Shown here piece after piece: positions 1 to 7,025 of a stretch of 22,393 bases of DNA. The DNA lies in the NCBI GenBank assembly GCA_937927975.1, contig CALEZT010000016.1, positions 1 to 22,393 on the forward strand, given 5' to 3'. A model generated the notes under the pieces. That model ran no database searches and was not told the origin of the DNA. It was given only the letters and a program-made list of their open reading frames with translations. Numbering within the stretch: position 1 is the stretch's first letter; the number at the start of each line of letters is the position of its first letter. The translations under genes and the position numbers were made by a program. This DNA is from an uncultured Phycisphaerales bacterium. GTDB lineage: Bacteria; Planctomycetota; Phycisphaerae; Sedimentisphaerales; Anaerobacaceae.

Positions 1-53
1 GTCGCGGGTCGCCTTCAAAATTTCAGATTTTGCAGGTGCGCCGAAAGGACACC
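1..53. repeat. Left copy of 53-bp inverted terminal repeat
   Basis: The first 53 bases are the exact reverse complement of the last 53 bases of the window, and identity stops abruptly inward on both sides. Read outward, the repeat begins GGTGTCC and contains a small hairpin, CAAAAT-CTGAA-ATTTTG. It interrupts a short reading frame that starts at 91 on the minus strand. It could be the edge of a dispersed repeat or insertion element, or an assembly break at a repeated sequence. The sequence alone cannot tell these apart. Confidence 0.9.
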
Positions 54-91
54 CTATGCATCCTCGATGACTGGCCTTCAGTAGATTCCAT
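23..91 (-). pseudogene. Start of a small ORF cut by the terminal repeat
   Basis: An ATG at 91 overlaps the TGA stop of the Abi-C remnant (TGATG), an arrangement typical of translationally coupled genes. Fourteen codons (MESTEGQSSRMHRV) are read before the frame enters the 53-bp repeat, and it stops after eight more. The natural continuation is missing, so the product cannot be identified. This may be the first codons of a gene that once followed the Abi-C gene, or chance. Confidence 0.25.
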
Positions 92-459
92 CAGGATGCC
101 TCCACATGCGAGGGCCGAGCCTCGCAAGACCTCGCGGCATGCGTTTCAAACAGGAATGAAGCGAGTGTGGTTGCGGCCCCAACCGCAAGCCTCGCATGGC
201 GAACCGGCAAACGTTTGCGTTTGGCGTGCTTCCCGTGACCGGTCCCGTACAGATTACGCAACTCCGCCATGCCCTGGGAGCTCATGGCCAGATTTCCAAA
301 CACAGCCTTGATCGTCTGTGCGCCTTTGGCCGCATCTGGAATGTCGGTAGGTACCAAGTGGAGGTGCTTCATCGTCTGCTTCACCAGCGGCATAAGATCG
401 AGGCGATCATAGTCTGTTTCGCCGCTGGCCGCCAGGATGGTCTTGCAGCAGGTTTCCAC
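91..459 (-). pseudogene. Abi-C domain remnant (abortive infection)
   Basis: The translation matches the C-terminal domain of Abi-C type abortive infection proteins as I know the family. It has an LVETCCKTILA start, a middle segment ending in GMAELRNLYGTGHGK, and a closing RHARLAVGAATTLASFLFET. The family's landmark RN-x(2)-G-x-GHGK segment is intact. The frame is open upstream as far as a TGA at 469-471, which lies directly before KELVETCC. The domain's usual opening helix is therefore interrupted, and no proper N-terminal region is joined to it. ATG 459 would produce a truncated 122-residue domain. I read this as a decayed defence gene; expression of a free domain cannot be excluded. Confidence 0.7.
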
Positions 460-585
460 AAGTTCCTTTCATGTGTCCGTCTCCCTCACGGTAGACTCGG
501 CAGCAGGAGACTCGATCCCGTTACTTCGGAGTTCGGGTAGCAGTTTGTCGCACAGCCCAGCTTGGTAGAGATTCTGGCAAGAACC

Positions 586-717
586 GACAAAGCGCAGACT
601 AACCCGACGACCCTCGATGATCTCGCTGGTGATCCCTTCGTCGGTCAACCTGGAGTGCCGGCCCGGCTCCCGGAACGGCGAGTTGATGACCGGGTTCTCA
701 ATAACAACCTGTCTCAC
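586..717 (-). pseudogene. N-terminal fragment of a type III restriction-like endonuclease
   Basis: From a GTG at 717 about 44 residues resemble the conserved start of DEAD-box type III restriction-like (Res) proteins: VVIENPVINSPFREPGRH, then TDEGITSEIIEGRR. In intact relatives, as I recall them, this is followed by a YFVPI-type segment and the helicase/nuclease body. Here similarity stops after SLRFV and the frame runs into unrelated sequence ending at the TGA before the Abi-C remnant. Nothing of the helicase remains. The call rests on remembered family sequence, not a search. Confidence 0.5.
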
Positions 718-869
718 GATACTCGGGTCTCCCTCGCTGTTCTCATGTGACAGCCACAGACGACAATTGTTCCGCCATTCGGCCCGCACCAACCAGTATT
801 CAGAGCCACCAACGAGCCCCATGATACTGCGGGTCCGGCGGGCAGGCAATCCCGGAGGGACCAAATTCT

Positions 870-892
870 TGCGGCGGGACGGGGCGGAGGCG
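870..892 (+). repeat. Dispersed 23-bp direct repeat, copy 1
   Basis: The 23 bases beginning TGCGGCGGGACGGGG recur exactly at 1649-1671. The similarity continues imperfectly for about ten more bases (GAAGCG followed by TCGG). The second copy lies in a gene-free stretch and the first in decayed sequence. Confidence 0.7.
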
Positions 893-947
893 GGAAGCGT
901 CGGGCGGCCAGGGGCCGCAGTGACTCGTGTCTTGTGACCCGTGGCTC

Positions 948-968
948 GGTGCGGCGGGACGCCGCACC
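948..968. repeat. Perfect 9-bp palindrome
   Basis: GGTGCGGCG and CGCCGCACC are exact reverse complements separated by GGA. The structure lies between the Abi_2 and restriction fragments. It has no T-tract on either strand, so it looks more like a REP-type dispersed element than a terminator. Confidence 0.6.
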
Positions 969-1050
969 AAGAACCGCCGACCGAAACCGCCGCTCCGGGC
1001 ACAAAGCGATTCTCACACGCCGGAAAAAGGGACCTGACACCGTCCCGTTT

Positions 1051-1134
1051 GCCCGCCCGTTCGGCGATCAAGCCGCGAAACCGGAGCAGGTCCGCCTGCT
1101 GCTCGAAAGTGAGTGCGGGTTTGCTGTACTCCAC
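1051..1134 (-). pseudogene. N-terminal fragment of Abi_2 (AbiD/AbiF) protein
   Basis: A GTG at 1134, five bases after GGAG, opens VEYSKPALTFEQQADLLRFR and continues GLIAERAG. The KP-x-LTFEQQ-x-x-LL-x-x-RGL pattern is the characteristic start of Abi_2 family phage-resistance proteins, in which one helix-rich domain of about 250-300 residues normally follows. Here the family pattern is lost after about 28 codons, where the sequence switches to GC-rich filler. The remainder of the gene is absent from the window. The intact start, ribosome site and upstream hairpin show that this was a real gene before deletion or insertion. Confidence 0.6.
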
Positions 1135-1157
1135 GGGTTCTCCGCTCCCATAAAAAA

Positions 1158-1201
1158 ACCCACCACATTTGAGCATGCCGGAAGGCAGAGGCTTGGCGGG
1201 T
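1158..1201 (-). ncRNA. T-tailed hairpin before abi_2; possible abiF-type RNA
   Basis: On the minus strand ACCCGCC pairs with GGTGGGT (one G-T wobble), enclosing a 30-base loop that contains a smaller TGCC-TTCC-GGCA hairpin. The outer stem is followed directly by seven T (1152-1158). A promoter-like pair lies just upstream and the Abi_2 start lies 18 bases beyond the T run. A conserved RNA called the abiF motif is described upstream of abiF-like genes, and position and shape fit that idea. I have not matched it to the consensus. It could equally be a plain terminator or attenuator. Confidence 0.45.
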
Positions 1202-1212
1202 CTACTACATAT

Positions 1213-1241
1213 AGTATCTTCTATCGAGGGCTGAAGATCAA
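1213..1241 (-). promoter_or_regulatory. Candidate promoter for hairpin RNA / abi_2
   Basis: On the minus strand TTGATC (1241-1236) is separated by 17 bases from GATACT (1218-1213). An alternative -10, TACTAT, lies two bases further on. Transcription would begin at about the base of the T-tailed hairpin, which supports a short structured transcript. Confidence 0.4.
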
Positions 1242-1481
1242 AGAAAAAATCACGATTTTGATGGATTTTCACGTAGTCCCGTAAATCCTCGTCCCATAGG
1301 ACGAACCAAAGGGAGCGAGACAGATTGTCAGGTGCGGGTTCTTCCCCGCATCCGCGCCTCCACGCTTCCATCCGTCCGACTTTGCGTTCTTTGGGGCCTG
1401 GCGAGAGACAGTCTGTGGTTGCGGCCGGAGGACGTTTCGCGTGTTTCGCGTATCTCGCGGTAGATCATCCCACGGTCCTGG

Positions 1482-1501
1482 ATTCCTGCTTTCGCAGGAA
1501 T
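1482..1501. repeat. REP-like palindrome
   Basis: ATTCCTGC-TTTC-GCAGGAAT is a perfect 8-bp stem with a 4-base loop, followed by GACAG. The sequence is of the widespread intergenic type whose spurious translation reads SCFRRND or CHSCESRNPG. Such elements are usually scattered by REP-associated transposases; no such gene is present here. Confidence 0.7.
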
Positions 1502-1572
1502 GACAGAGGGCAGGGGCCGGGATCACGCGTTGCAGTGGGCCTGAGGGGCTTGGCGTCTCGTGGCGGCAACGC

Positions 1573-1590
1573 GTGGGCTCAAGAGCCCAC
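1573..1590. repeat. Perfect palindrome GTGGGCTC-AA-GAGCCCAC
   Basis: This is an 8-bp stem with an AA loop, followed by CCTACAC. It is probably another dispersed intergenic repeat and has no T-tract. Confidence 0.6.
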
Positions 1591-1648
1591 CCTACACTGC
1601 ATCCGTGTCAATCCGTGTGGATCCGTGTCGAATACCGGGAATGCCGGG

Positions 1649-1671
1649 TGCGGCGGGACGGGGCGGAGGCG
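1649..1671 (+). repeat. Dispersed 23-bp direct repeat, copy 2
   Basis: Exact copy of 870-892 in the same orientation, 779 bases away. The DNA between the copies contains the Abi_2 fragment and several palindromes, so recombination between such repeats could have helped erode this locus. Confidence 0.7.
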
Positions 1672-1710
1672 TGAAGCGGTCGGAGGTGCATGCGGGACGG
1701 ATCTCTCGTG

Positions 1711-1739
1711 TTGCAGGAATGATGCTCGTGGTGTAGTCT
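1711..1739 (+). promoter_or_regulatory. Weak candidate promoter for the PhoD-like gene
   Basis: TTGCAG and TAGTCT are separated by 17 bases, about 70 bases upstream of the chosen start. The -10 box is poor. Confidence 0.25.
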
Positions 1740-1811
1740 GTGCCTGGGAGCGGACCCATGCCGGGTCCGCAGACGAAGGTGCGTCATCGGAGGTTTGAAA
1801 GGGGCGTGGTC

Positions 1812-3218
1812 GTGAAGAACGTCGTGTTTGTGTGCCTGGCGGTGGCGTTTCTGCTCGAGGTGGGGCTGGCGGCGGAGGGGGCGGGCGTTCATATGGCCAA
1901 TGGGATCAAGATTGGCGAGGTGACGCAGGATTCTGCGATCGTCTGGACGCGGCTGACGCGGAATGCGGAGCGGAATATTGACGGGCTGGCGTTCAATCAG
2001 GAACGGACGACGGTGCCCGCGGGGCGGACGCTGGAGGATATGGAGGGCAGCGTGGCGGGGAGGGGCGGGGAGGTCCGCGTGGTCTGGTGGCCGCGAGGGG
2101 CGAAGGACCAGCGGCAGGAGACCGCCTGGCGGGCGGTCGATCCTCGGGCGGATTTCACGCGGCAGTTCACCCTGTCGGGACTGGCGGCGGGGACGCAGTA
2201 TGATGTCGAAGTGCAGGGGCGGGCGGCCGGCGCGGAGGAGGCGAGTTGTCGTGTGGCCGGCGGGTTCCGGACGCCGGCGGAGGCGGAAACTCCGGCCAAG
2301 GTGACGTTTGTCGCTGTCACGTGCCAGGAGTACCCCCGGCGGGATGATCCGCAGAATGGGCACAAGATCTATGCGCTGATGGGCAAGCTGGAGCCGGATT
2401 TCTTCGTCCACACGGGGGATATCGAGTACTACGACAAGCCGCATCCGTTCGCCAGGACGGCCGAGCTGGCCCGATTCAAGTGGAACCGCATTTTTGCGAT
2501 GCCGTTTCAGCGGGAGTTCCACCGACATGTGAGCAGCTACTTCATGAAGGACGACCACGATTGTCTCAAGAACGACTGCTGGCCCGGACAGACGTACGGC
2601 GAGATCACCTGGGAGCAGGGGCTGGCGATCTTCCGCGAGCAGGTGCCCATGGGGGAGCGGACGTACCGCACGTTTCGCTGGGGCAAAGACCTCCAGGTGT
2701 GGCTCGTCGAGGGTCGGGACTTCCGCAGTCCGAACAACCAGCCGGACGGGCCCGGCAAGACGATCTGGGGGACGACGCAGAAGAAGTGGTTCTACGACAC
2801 CGTGAAGCAGTCCGACGCGACCTTCAAGATTCTCCTGAGTTCCACACCCGTCGTCGGCCCCGACCGCGAGAACAAGAACGACAACTACGCGAACAGGGGA
2901 TTCACCCATGAGGGCTCGGAGATTCGCAGGTTCCTCGGCAGCCAGAACGTGTACGTCATCACGGGCGACCGTCATTGGTGTTATGCCTCGGTGGATCCCG
3001 CGACCGGCGTGCGGGAGTTCAGCACGGGTCCGAGTTCGGACCAGCATGCCGAGGGCTTCAGCGAGTCGTTGCGGCAGCCCATGCACCGTTACCTGCGGAT
3101 CAAGGGCGGATTCCTGGCCGTCACGGTCGAACGAATCGACGGCAAGCCTGCGATCACCTTCCGGCACTACGGCACGGACGGCAAGGTCTACCACGAAGAG
3201 GCTTTCACAGACGGGTGA
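1812..3218 (+). CDS. PhoD-like alkaline phosphatase, secreted
   Basis: A 468-residue metallophosphoesterase of the PhoD (alkaline phosphatase D) type, expected to hydrolyse phosphoesters outside the cytoplasm. Residues 1-21 form a signal peptide (basic start, then VVFVCLAVAFLLEVGLAA). Residues ~25-175 form the beta-sandwich N-terminal domain common in PhoD proteins (VWTRL near the start, LSGLAAGTQYDVEVQG). The catalytic part carries HTGDIEYYD at 200-208, DDHD at 247-250 and GDRHW at 385-389, which are metal-binding motifs of the family. GTG 1812 is preferred because GAAAGGGG lies seven bases upstream and the signal peptide follows at once; GTG 1806 and ATG 1740 are alternatives. The gene stands alone. 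The natural substrate is unknown. Confidence 0.85.
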   Translation: MKNVVFVCLAVAFLLEVGLAAEGAGVHMANGIKIGEVTQDSAIVWTRLTRNAERNIDGLAFNQERTTVPAGRTLEDMEGSVAGRGGEVRVVWWPRGAKDQRQETAWRAVDPRADFTRQFTLSGLAAGTQYDVEVQGRAAGAEEASCRVAGGFRTPAEAETPAKVTFVAVTCQEYPRRDDPQNGHKIYALMGKLEPDFFVHTGDIEYYDKPHPFARTAELARFKWNRIFAMPFQREFHRHVSSYFMKDDHDCLKNDCWPGQTYGEITWEQGLAIFREQVPMGERTYRTFRWGKDLQVWLVEGRDFRSPNNQPDGPGKTIWGTTQKKWFYDTVKQSDATFKILLSSTPVVGPDRENKNDNYANRGFTHEGSEIRRFLGSQNVYVITGDRHWCYASVDPATGVREFSTGPSSDQHAEGFSESLRQPMHRYLRIKGGFLAVTVERIDGKPAITFRHYGTDGKVYHEEAFTDG

Positions 3219-3496
3219 TTTCGGTGTCGGCCCACGCGTCGGCGAATCGGCGTTTGCCCCTGAAAGGCGGCAGAGAACGCACCCTCCCGAATGATCCCCG
3301 GAAGGTTTTTTCCACCTTTCTGTGTCGTGGGTCCCATATTCCTGCGGGTGCCAATTCGGGCTCTGCGGAACGCGGAAATGCATTGTCGGATCGGTGGATT
3401 TGTTCGGTTTTTGTTTGGGTTTTTCGGGGGTTCTGGCCGATAGAAAGGGGGAGAAAAGAAGGTAGATCAAAGAGCACGATCGGAGGATATCTAAGG

Positions 3497-4003
3497 ATGG
3501 ATATGCAAAGATTTGGACGGATCGAGCCGGCATGCAAGTTCGGGCCCGGGGGCGACTACCAGTCGGTCTGGCCGGCAAGGCCGATGGCTGGCGACCCCTC
3601 GGCCGGGCACCTGACGCGGGTGCTGGAATCGATCGCGGAGATCATGGGCGCCCTGTCGGGATCGCGGCGCGTCGAGATCCACGATGTGCCCGCCGACAGC
3701 ACACCGCTGATTCCCCAACCCCAAGCCCAGACGTGCAAGGAGGAGACGCAGGATGCGGCCGAGAAGCGAAGACCTTATCGACGGTTTGACCCCCAAGCAG
3801 CTTCAGGTGCTCCGTCACATCGCCGCGTTCCAGGGGAACCAACGCTATTCTCCGACGATCGCGGATCTGGCGTCGCAGTTGCGTCTCAGCCGAAGCACCG
3901 TGTTCGAGCATCTCGGCGAGCTGCAAAGAAAATCGCTGCTCACGACTTCGCCGGGCAAGGCTCGCTCTTTGAAGTTGACGCTCCAGGGGCGACGGCTGCT
4001 TAG
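3497..4003 (+). CDS. Possible small gene overlapping lexA
   Basis: ATG 3497 follows GGAGG at ten bases and AAGG immediately before it. The first ~85 codons show the G/C-rich third positions of neighbouring genes and a plausible helix (HLTRVLESIAEIMGALSGS). From 3753 the same DNA encodes LexA in another frame, so the last ~83 codons have no independent support. Either a short protein overlaps lexA heavily, as rarely happens, or this is a leader frame. I do not recognise the product. LexA's ribosome site lies inside this frame, so the two could be translationally coupled. The 278 bases before it show no clear promoter and no GAAC-N4-GTTC box. Confidence 0.35.
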   Translation: MDMQRFGRIEPACKFGPGGDYQSVWPARPMAGDPSAGHLTRVLESIAEIMGALSGSRRVEIHDVPADSTPLIPQPQAQTCKEETQDAAEKRRPYRRFDPQAASGAPSHRRVPGEPTLFSDDRGSGVAVASQPKHRVRASRRAAKKIAAHDFAGQGSLFEVDAPGATAA

Positions 4004-4415
4004 GAATGCGCAAGCGGGCGAGCCGCAACGCGATGAACCTGCCGGCGACGGCATTCCGCTGCTGGGCCGGGTCGCGGCGGGATTGCCCGTCGAGGCGGTG
4101 GAGAATCGCGACGATCTGTCGCTGAGGTCCTGCTTCGGCACAGGCGACGAGTTGTTCGCCCTGCGGGTCTCGGGCGACAGCATGATCGACGAGAATATCC
4201 GTCCCGGCGATTACGTGATCTGCCGCCGGGCCGAGACGGCGCGGAACGGCGAACTCGTCGTCGCTCTGGTCAACGAGGGCGAGGCCACGCTCAAACGCTT
4301 CTACAAAGAGGCGGATCGCGCCCGGCTCCAGCCCGCCAACGCGAATTACCAGCCCATATACTCCGAAAACTGCCGAATCGAGGCGGTGGTCGTGGGGCTG
4401 GTCAGGAAGTTCTAA
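3753..4415 (+). CDS. lexA: LexA SOS repressor
   Basis: A 220-residue LexA of normal length: a DNA-binding repressor of DNA-damage genes that cleaves itself when RecA filaments form. Residues ~11-75 are the winged helix, opening LTPKQLQVLRHIAAFQ with YSPTIADLA-x(6)-LSRSTVFEHL; the recognition helix differs from the E. coli form. The cleavage site is Ala109-Gly110 in RVAAG. The catalytic serine is Ser143 (VSGDSMID) and the lysine is Lys181 (EATLKRF), so all self-cleavage residues are present. The start has an excellent ribosome site (AAGGAGGAG, seven bases). No operator of the Gram-positive or E. coli type was seen upstream, so this LexA probably reads a different box. The next gene starts about 200 bases downstream and is unrelated. 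Confidence 0.95.
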   Translation: MRPRSEDLIDGLTPKQLQVLRHIAAFQGNQRYSPTIADLASQLRLSRSTVFEHLGELQRKSLLTTSPGKARSLKLTLQGRRLLRNAQAGEPQRDEPAGDGIPLLGRVAAGLPVEAVENRDDLSLRSCFGTGDELFALRVSGDSMIDENIRPGDYVICRRAETARNGELVVALVNEGEATLKRFYKEADRARLQPANANYQPIYSENCRIEAVVVGLVRKF

Positions 4416-4435
4416 TCGAATTTGAAGGTGGAAGC

Positions 4436-4483
4436 GTGAAGTTCGAAGCAAGAAGGAGGCGGCACGCGTATCGTGCACTTCAC
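4436..4483. terminator. Hairpin after lexA
   Basis: GTGAAGT (4436-4442) pairs with ACTTCAC (4477-4483), and inside the loop GCACG-CGTAT-CGTGC forms a second stem. No T-tract follows, so factor-independent termination is doubtful. The bordering TTTGAAG...CTTCAAA also pairs in part. It may be a dispersed intergenic repeat rather than a true terminator. Confidence 0.35.
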
Positions 4484-4618
4484 ACTTCAAACTCCGCGAC
4501 CCATATTCCTCTTGCATAATTCACCCGCGGCGTCACAATACTCCCATCGGGGGCGCCGCAGGTCGCCACAAGGCCGGCCCGGGAGCCGGATAACGGAGCC
4601 AGGAACGCAGGAGTGCCG

Positions 4619-5893
4619 ATGGGTGGACGGGTCGAACACGCCGGAGAGGGGTACGCAAGTCATACGATCGCGTTGACGCTGCTGCTTGCCGTCTGTGCCT
4701 CGGCGAACGCCGACAACTGGCCGCGGTTTCGCGGGCCGAACGGGCAGGGCGTCAGCGACGATAAGACAATCCCTGTCCAATGGTCGGACGCGGACATCCG
4801 CTGGAAGGTCTCTCTGCCGGGCGGGGGGCATTCGTCGCCGGTAGTGTGGGGCGACAGGGTGTTTGTCACGAGTGCGGAGGAGAAGTCGCTGACGGGCACG
4901 CTCCTGTGCGTGGACGCCGCGGCGGGCAAGGAACTGTGGAGCAAGCAGCACTCGCTGGCCAGGATGCTGATGAACTCGCTCAACAGCTACGCCGGCGCGA
5001 CGCCCGCCCTCGACGGCGAGCGCGTCTATGCGGCATGGCCGGGCACGGAACAGACCACGCTGACGGCCTGGACCTTCGAGGGCAAGGAAGCGTGGACCGC
5101 CAGGCTGCCCGGCAGCCGCGCCCGACATGGAGCCGGCAGCTCTCCAATCCTCTATGACGACACGGTGATTCTCTCCTGCGAGCAGGACAAGATCGGCGGC
5201 GTCCTTGGCGGTTGGTTTGCACTGGACCGGCAGACGGGTCAAGTCCGATGGCGATGCGAGCATCCCGAGAACCCCAATGCGTCCTACTCGACGCCGTGCG
5301 TGTTCGAGGACGGGCAGGGGCGATCTCAACTGGTCTTCACCGGCAACCTGTACGGCGTTGTGGGCGTGGACCCCGTCAAGGGCGAGATCCTGTGGAAGAC
5401 CCCGAACTCGCTGCCGGCCCGGGTGGTCAGTTCGCCTGTGATTGCAGGCGATGTGATCGTGGGCAACTGCGGCGAAGGGGCCCGCGGCATCCGCATGGCT
5501 GCGGTGAAGCCTCCGGCCGGCAGTTCGTCCGTCGGCGAGGAGGTCTACGCGATCGATCGTGGCGTCGCGTCGTACGTGCCGACACCCATCGTTCATGGCG
5601 GCTTGTTGTTTCTGTTCCACGACCAGGGCACAGTGTCCTGCCTGCATGCGGACACGGGCGACGTTCTCTGGAGCGAAAGACCCGCAGGACGCTACTACGG
5701 CTCGCCCATCTGCGTGAATGGCAAGCTGTACTGCGTGACGGTCGACGGCGACGTCGTGGTTCTGGCGGCCGGGCCGAAGTACGAGCTGCTGGCCGTCAAC
5801 CCCCTGGGCGAGAAGAGCCACGCGACGCCCGCTGTGGCGAACGGCCGAATGTACCTGCGGACCTTTTCTCATTTGATTTGCATCGGCCGATAA
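4619..5893 (+). CDS. Secreted PQQ-type beta-propeller protein
   Basis: A 424-residue protein of the PQQ-binding-like/BamB beta-propeller class. A signal peptide ends near residue 31 (TLLLAVCASANA). The mature start DNWPRFRGPNGQG is typical of planctomycete and related secreted propellers. Blades repeat a D-x(2)-TG-x(3)-W pattern: CVDAAAGKELW, ALDRQTGQVRW, GVDPVKGEILW, CLHADTGDVLW. The family includes PQQ dehydrogenases, but their calcium and disulphide signatures are not evident, so this may be a structural or substrate-binding propeller. ATG 4619 is chosen because GGAG sits six bases upstream; GTG 4613 is in frame. The TPR/FMN gene begins 16 bases after its stop, which suggests co-transcription and a shared job outside the cytoplasm. 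Confidence 0.8.
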   Translation: MGGRVEHAGEGYASHTIALTLLLAVCASANADNWPRFRGPNGQGVSDDKTIPVQWSDADIRWKVSLPGGGHSSPVVWGDRVFVTSAEEKSLTGTLLCVDAAAGKELWSKQHSLARMLMNSLNSYAGATPALDGERVYAAWPGTEQTTLTAWTFEGKEAWTARLPGSRARHGAGSSPILYDDTVILSCEQDKIGGVLGGWFALDRQTGQVRWRCEHPENPNASYSTPCVFEDGQGRSQLVFTGNLYGVVGVDPVKGEILWKTPNSLPARVVSSPVIAGDVIVGNCGEGARGIRMAAVKPPAGSSSVGEEVYAIDRGVASYVPTPIVHGGLLFLFHDQGTVSCLHADTGDVLWSERPAGRYYGSPICVNGKLYCVTVDGDVVVLAAGPKYELLAVNPLGEKSHATPAVANGRMYLRTFSHLICIGR

Positions 5894-5909
5894 AGATAGG
5901 GGCTGCAAC

Positions 5910-7025
5910 ATGAGGTGCAAGACGACTGCGGCAGTGGTTGTCTGTGTGGCGATTCAGTGGGCGACTGTCTGGGGCGGGCAGGAGACGATGCCGCAAGGGT
6001 CGGTGAAGCGGACCCGTGCGGAGATCGAGTCGTTGATCCAGAAGGTGGGAACGACGCAGCCGGACTGGTGGGATTCGGTTCCGTTGACGTATCCTCCCAC
6101 GCTTGATCTTAACTGGCCTCTGCGGGACGACGGGCCCTGGGACGCCAGGCGAAACGTCGGCCAGTACCTCTGGGACGTCATCAACCCGAACCCCGACCGT
6201 TGGAGAGAGGGAATCAAGCTGGTGAACCATCTGATGATCCGGCACAAGGACGACCGGGCGAAGCTGGCCCGTTCGACGGAGACGCTGGGCCGGATGTACC
6301 ACGATCTGATGGAGGACTACGCCCGGGCGGTGTTCTGGTGGCGGATCGCCGCCAAGTACGACGGTTACGTCGAGCCGATCGATCTGGCCCACTGCTATTG
6401 GAGGCTGGGCTGTCGCGAGCTGGCGGTGGAGACGCTCGCGCAGGCGACGAGCGACTACACCCGCCACGGCGCTCTGATCAAACTGTGGGCGGACATGGGC
6501 GAATTCGACAAGGCCCTGAAGTTGGCCGAGCAGAAGGCCAGGGCCGGAATGCCGACAGTCGGGTATCTGGCGGCCGGCGACGCCTGCCGGCTCGCGGGCC
6601 GGTACGACGAAGCGCTGGCGTACTATCGCAAGGCCCTGGCGGGCCAGGATGCCGCCGGTCGCGAGGGCGACGTCAAACAGGGCAAGGAGCGGGCGAAGGC
6701 CAGCATCGAAGGCATCCGGTTGTTCGATGCCCTGGATGTCACGCGGGTCCCGGACGGCACGTACACGGCCGCCAGCCTTGCCTACGCCGGTCCGCTGCAC
6801 GTCGAAGTGACGGTCCAGGGCGGGCGTATTGAAGCGGTCCGCGTGACGAGGCATGGAGAGAAACAGTTCTACTCCGCGCTCACGGACACGCCGAACCAGA
6901 TCATCGCTAGGCAGAGCGTCAAGGGCGTGGACGCTGTCACTGGGGCAACGATGACTTCGGAGGCCATCATCTACGCGACGGCCAAGGCCCTCGCCGGCGG
7001 CATGAGAAAGGCGGGCGGGCGGTGA
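5910..7025 (+). CDS. TPR protein with C-terminal flavinylated FMN-binding domain
   Basis: A 371-residue exported protein. Residues 1-22 are a signal peptide. Residues ~95-245 are helical TPR-like repeats (GRMYHDLMEDYARAVFWWRI; GDACRLAGRYDEALAYYRKAL). The C-terminal ~100 residues are an FMN-binding domain as in RnfG, NqrC and NosR, beginning PDGTYTAASLAYAGPLHVEV. It ends with the flavin attachment motif DAVTGATMTS, where Thr347 is the residue expected to receive FMN from an ApbE transferase. No apbE is in the window. The stop overlaps the start of the next gene by GTGA, so electron exchange with that iron-sulfur membrane protein is a strong inference. The TPR part may organise a complex. Confidence 0.85.
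   Translation: MRCKTTAAVVVCVAIQWATVWGGQETMPQGSVKRTRAEIESLIQKVGTTQPDWWDSVPLTYPPTLDLNWPLRDDGPWDARRNVGQYLWDVINPNPDRWREGIKLVNHLMIRHKDDRAKLARSTETLGRMYHDLMEDYARAVFWWRIAAKYDGYVEPIDLAHCYWRLGCRELAVETLAQATSDYTRHGALIKLWADMGEFDKALKLAEQKARAGMPTVGYLAAGDACRLAGRYDEALAYYRKALAGQDAAGREGDVKQGKERAKASIEGIRLFDALDVTRVPDGTYTAASLAYAGPLHVEVTVQGGRIEAVRVTRHGEKQFYSALTDTPNQIIARQSVKGVDAVTGATMTSEAIIYATAKALAGGMRKAGGR

Larger units (their letters stand above)
1242..1811. other. Gene-free stretch with dispersed palindromes
   Basis: I see no convincing gene here. The stretch contains an AAAATC-AC-GATTTT palindrome (1246-1259), the palindromes at 1482-1501 and 1573-1590, three ATCCGTGT units between 1602 and 1628, and the second copy of the 23-bp repeat at 1649-1671. 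It looks like accumulated repeat sequence between the defence remnants and the PhoD-like gene. Confidence 0.6.

Noticed and set aside
1602..1628. Three ATCCGTGT units as a possible CRISPR
   Set aside because: The units are only eight bases long with one or two bases between them; there are no spacers and no cas genes.
1325..1798. 157-codon plus-strand frame in the spacer before the PhoD-like gene
   Set aside because: It translates known-type intergenic palindromes (SCFRRNDRG) and repeats, has no ribosome site and no protein-like pattern.
1608..3578. 656-codon open frame on the minus strand
   Set aside because: It is the antisense of the PhoD-like gene. High GC lengthens antisense frames, and the translation has no domain or signal pattern.
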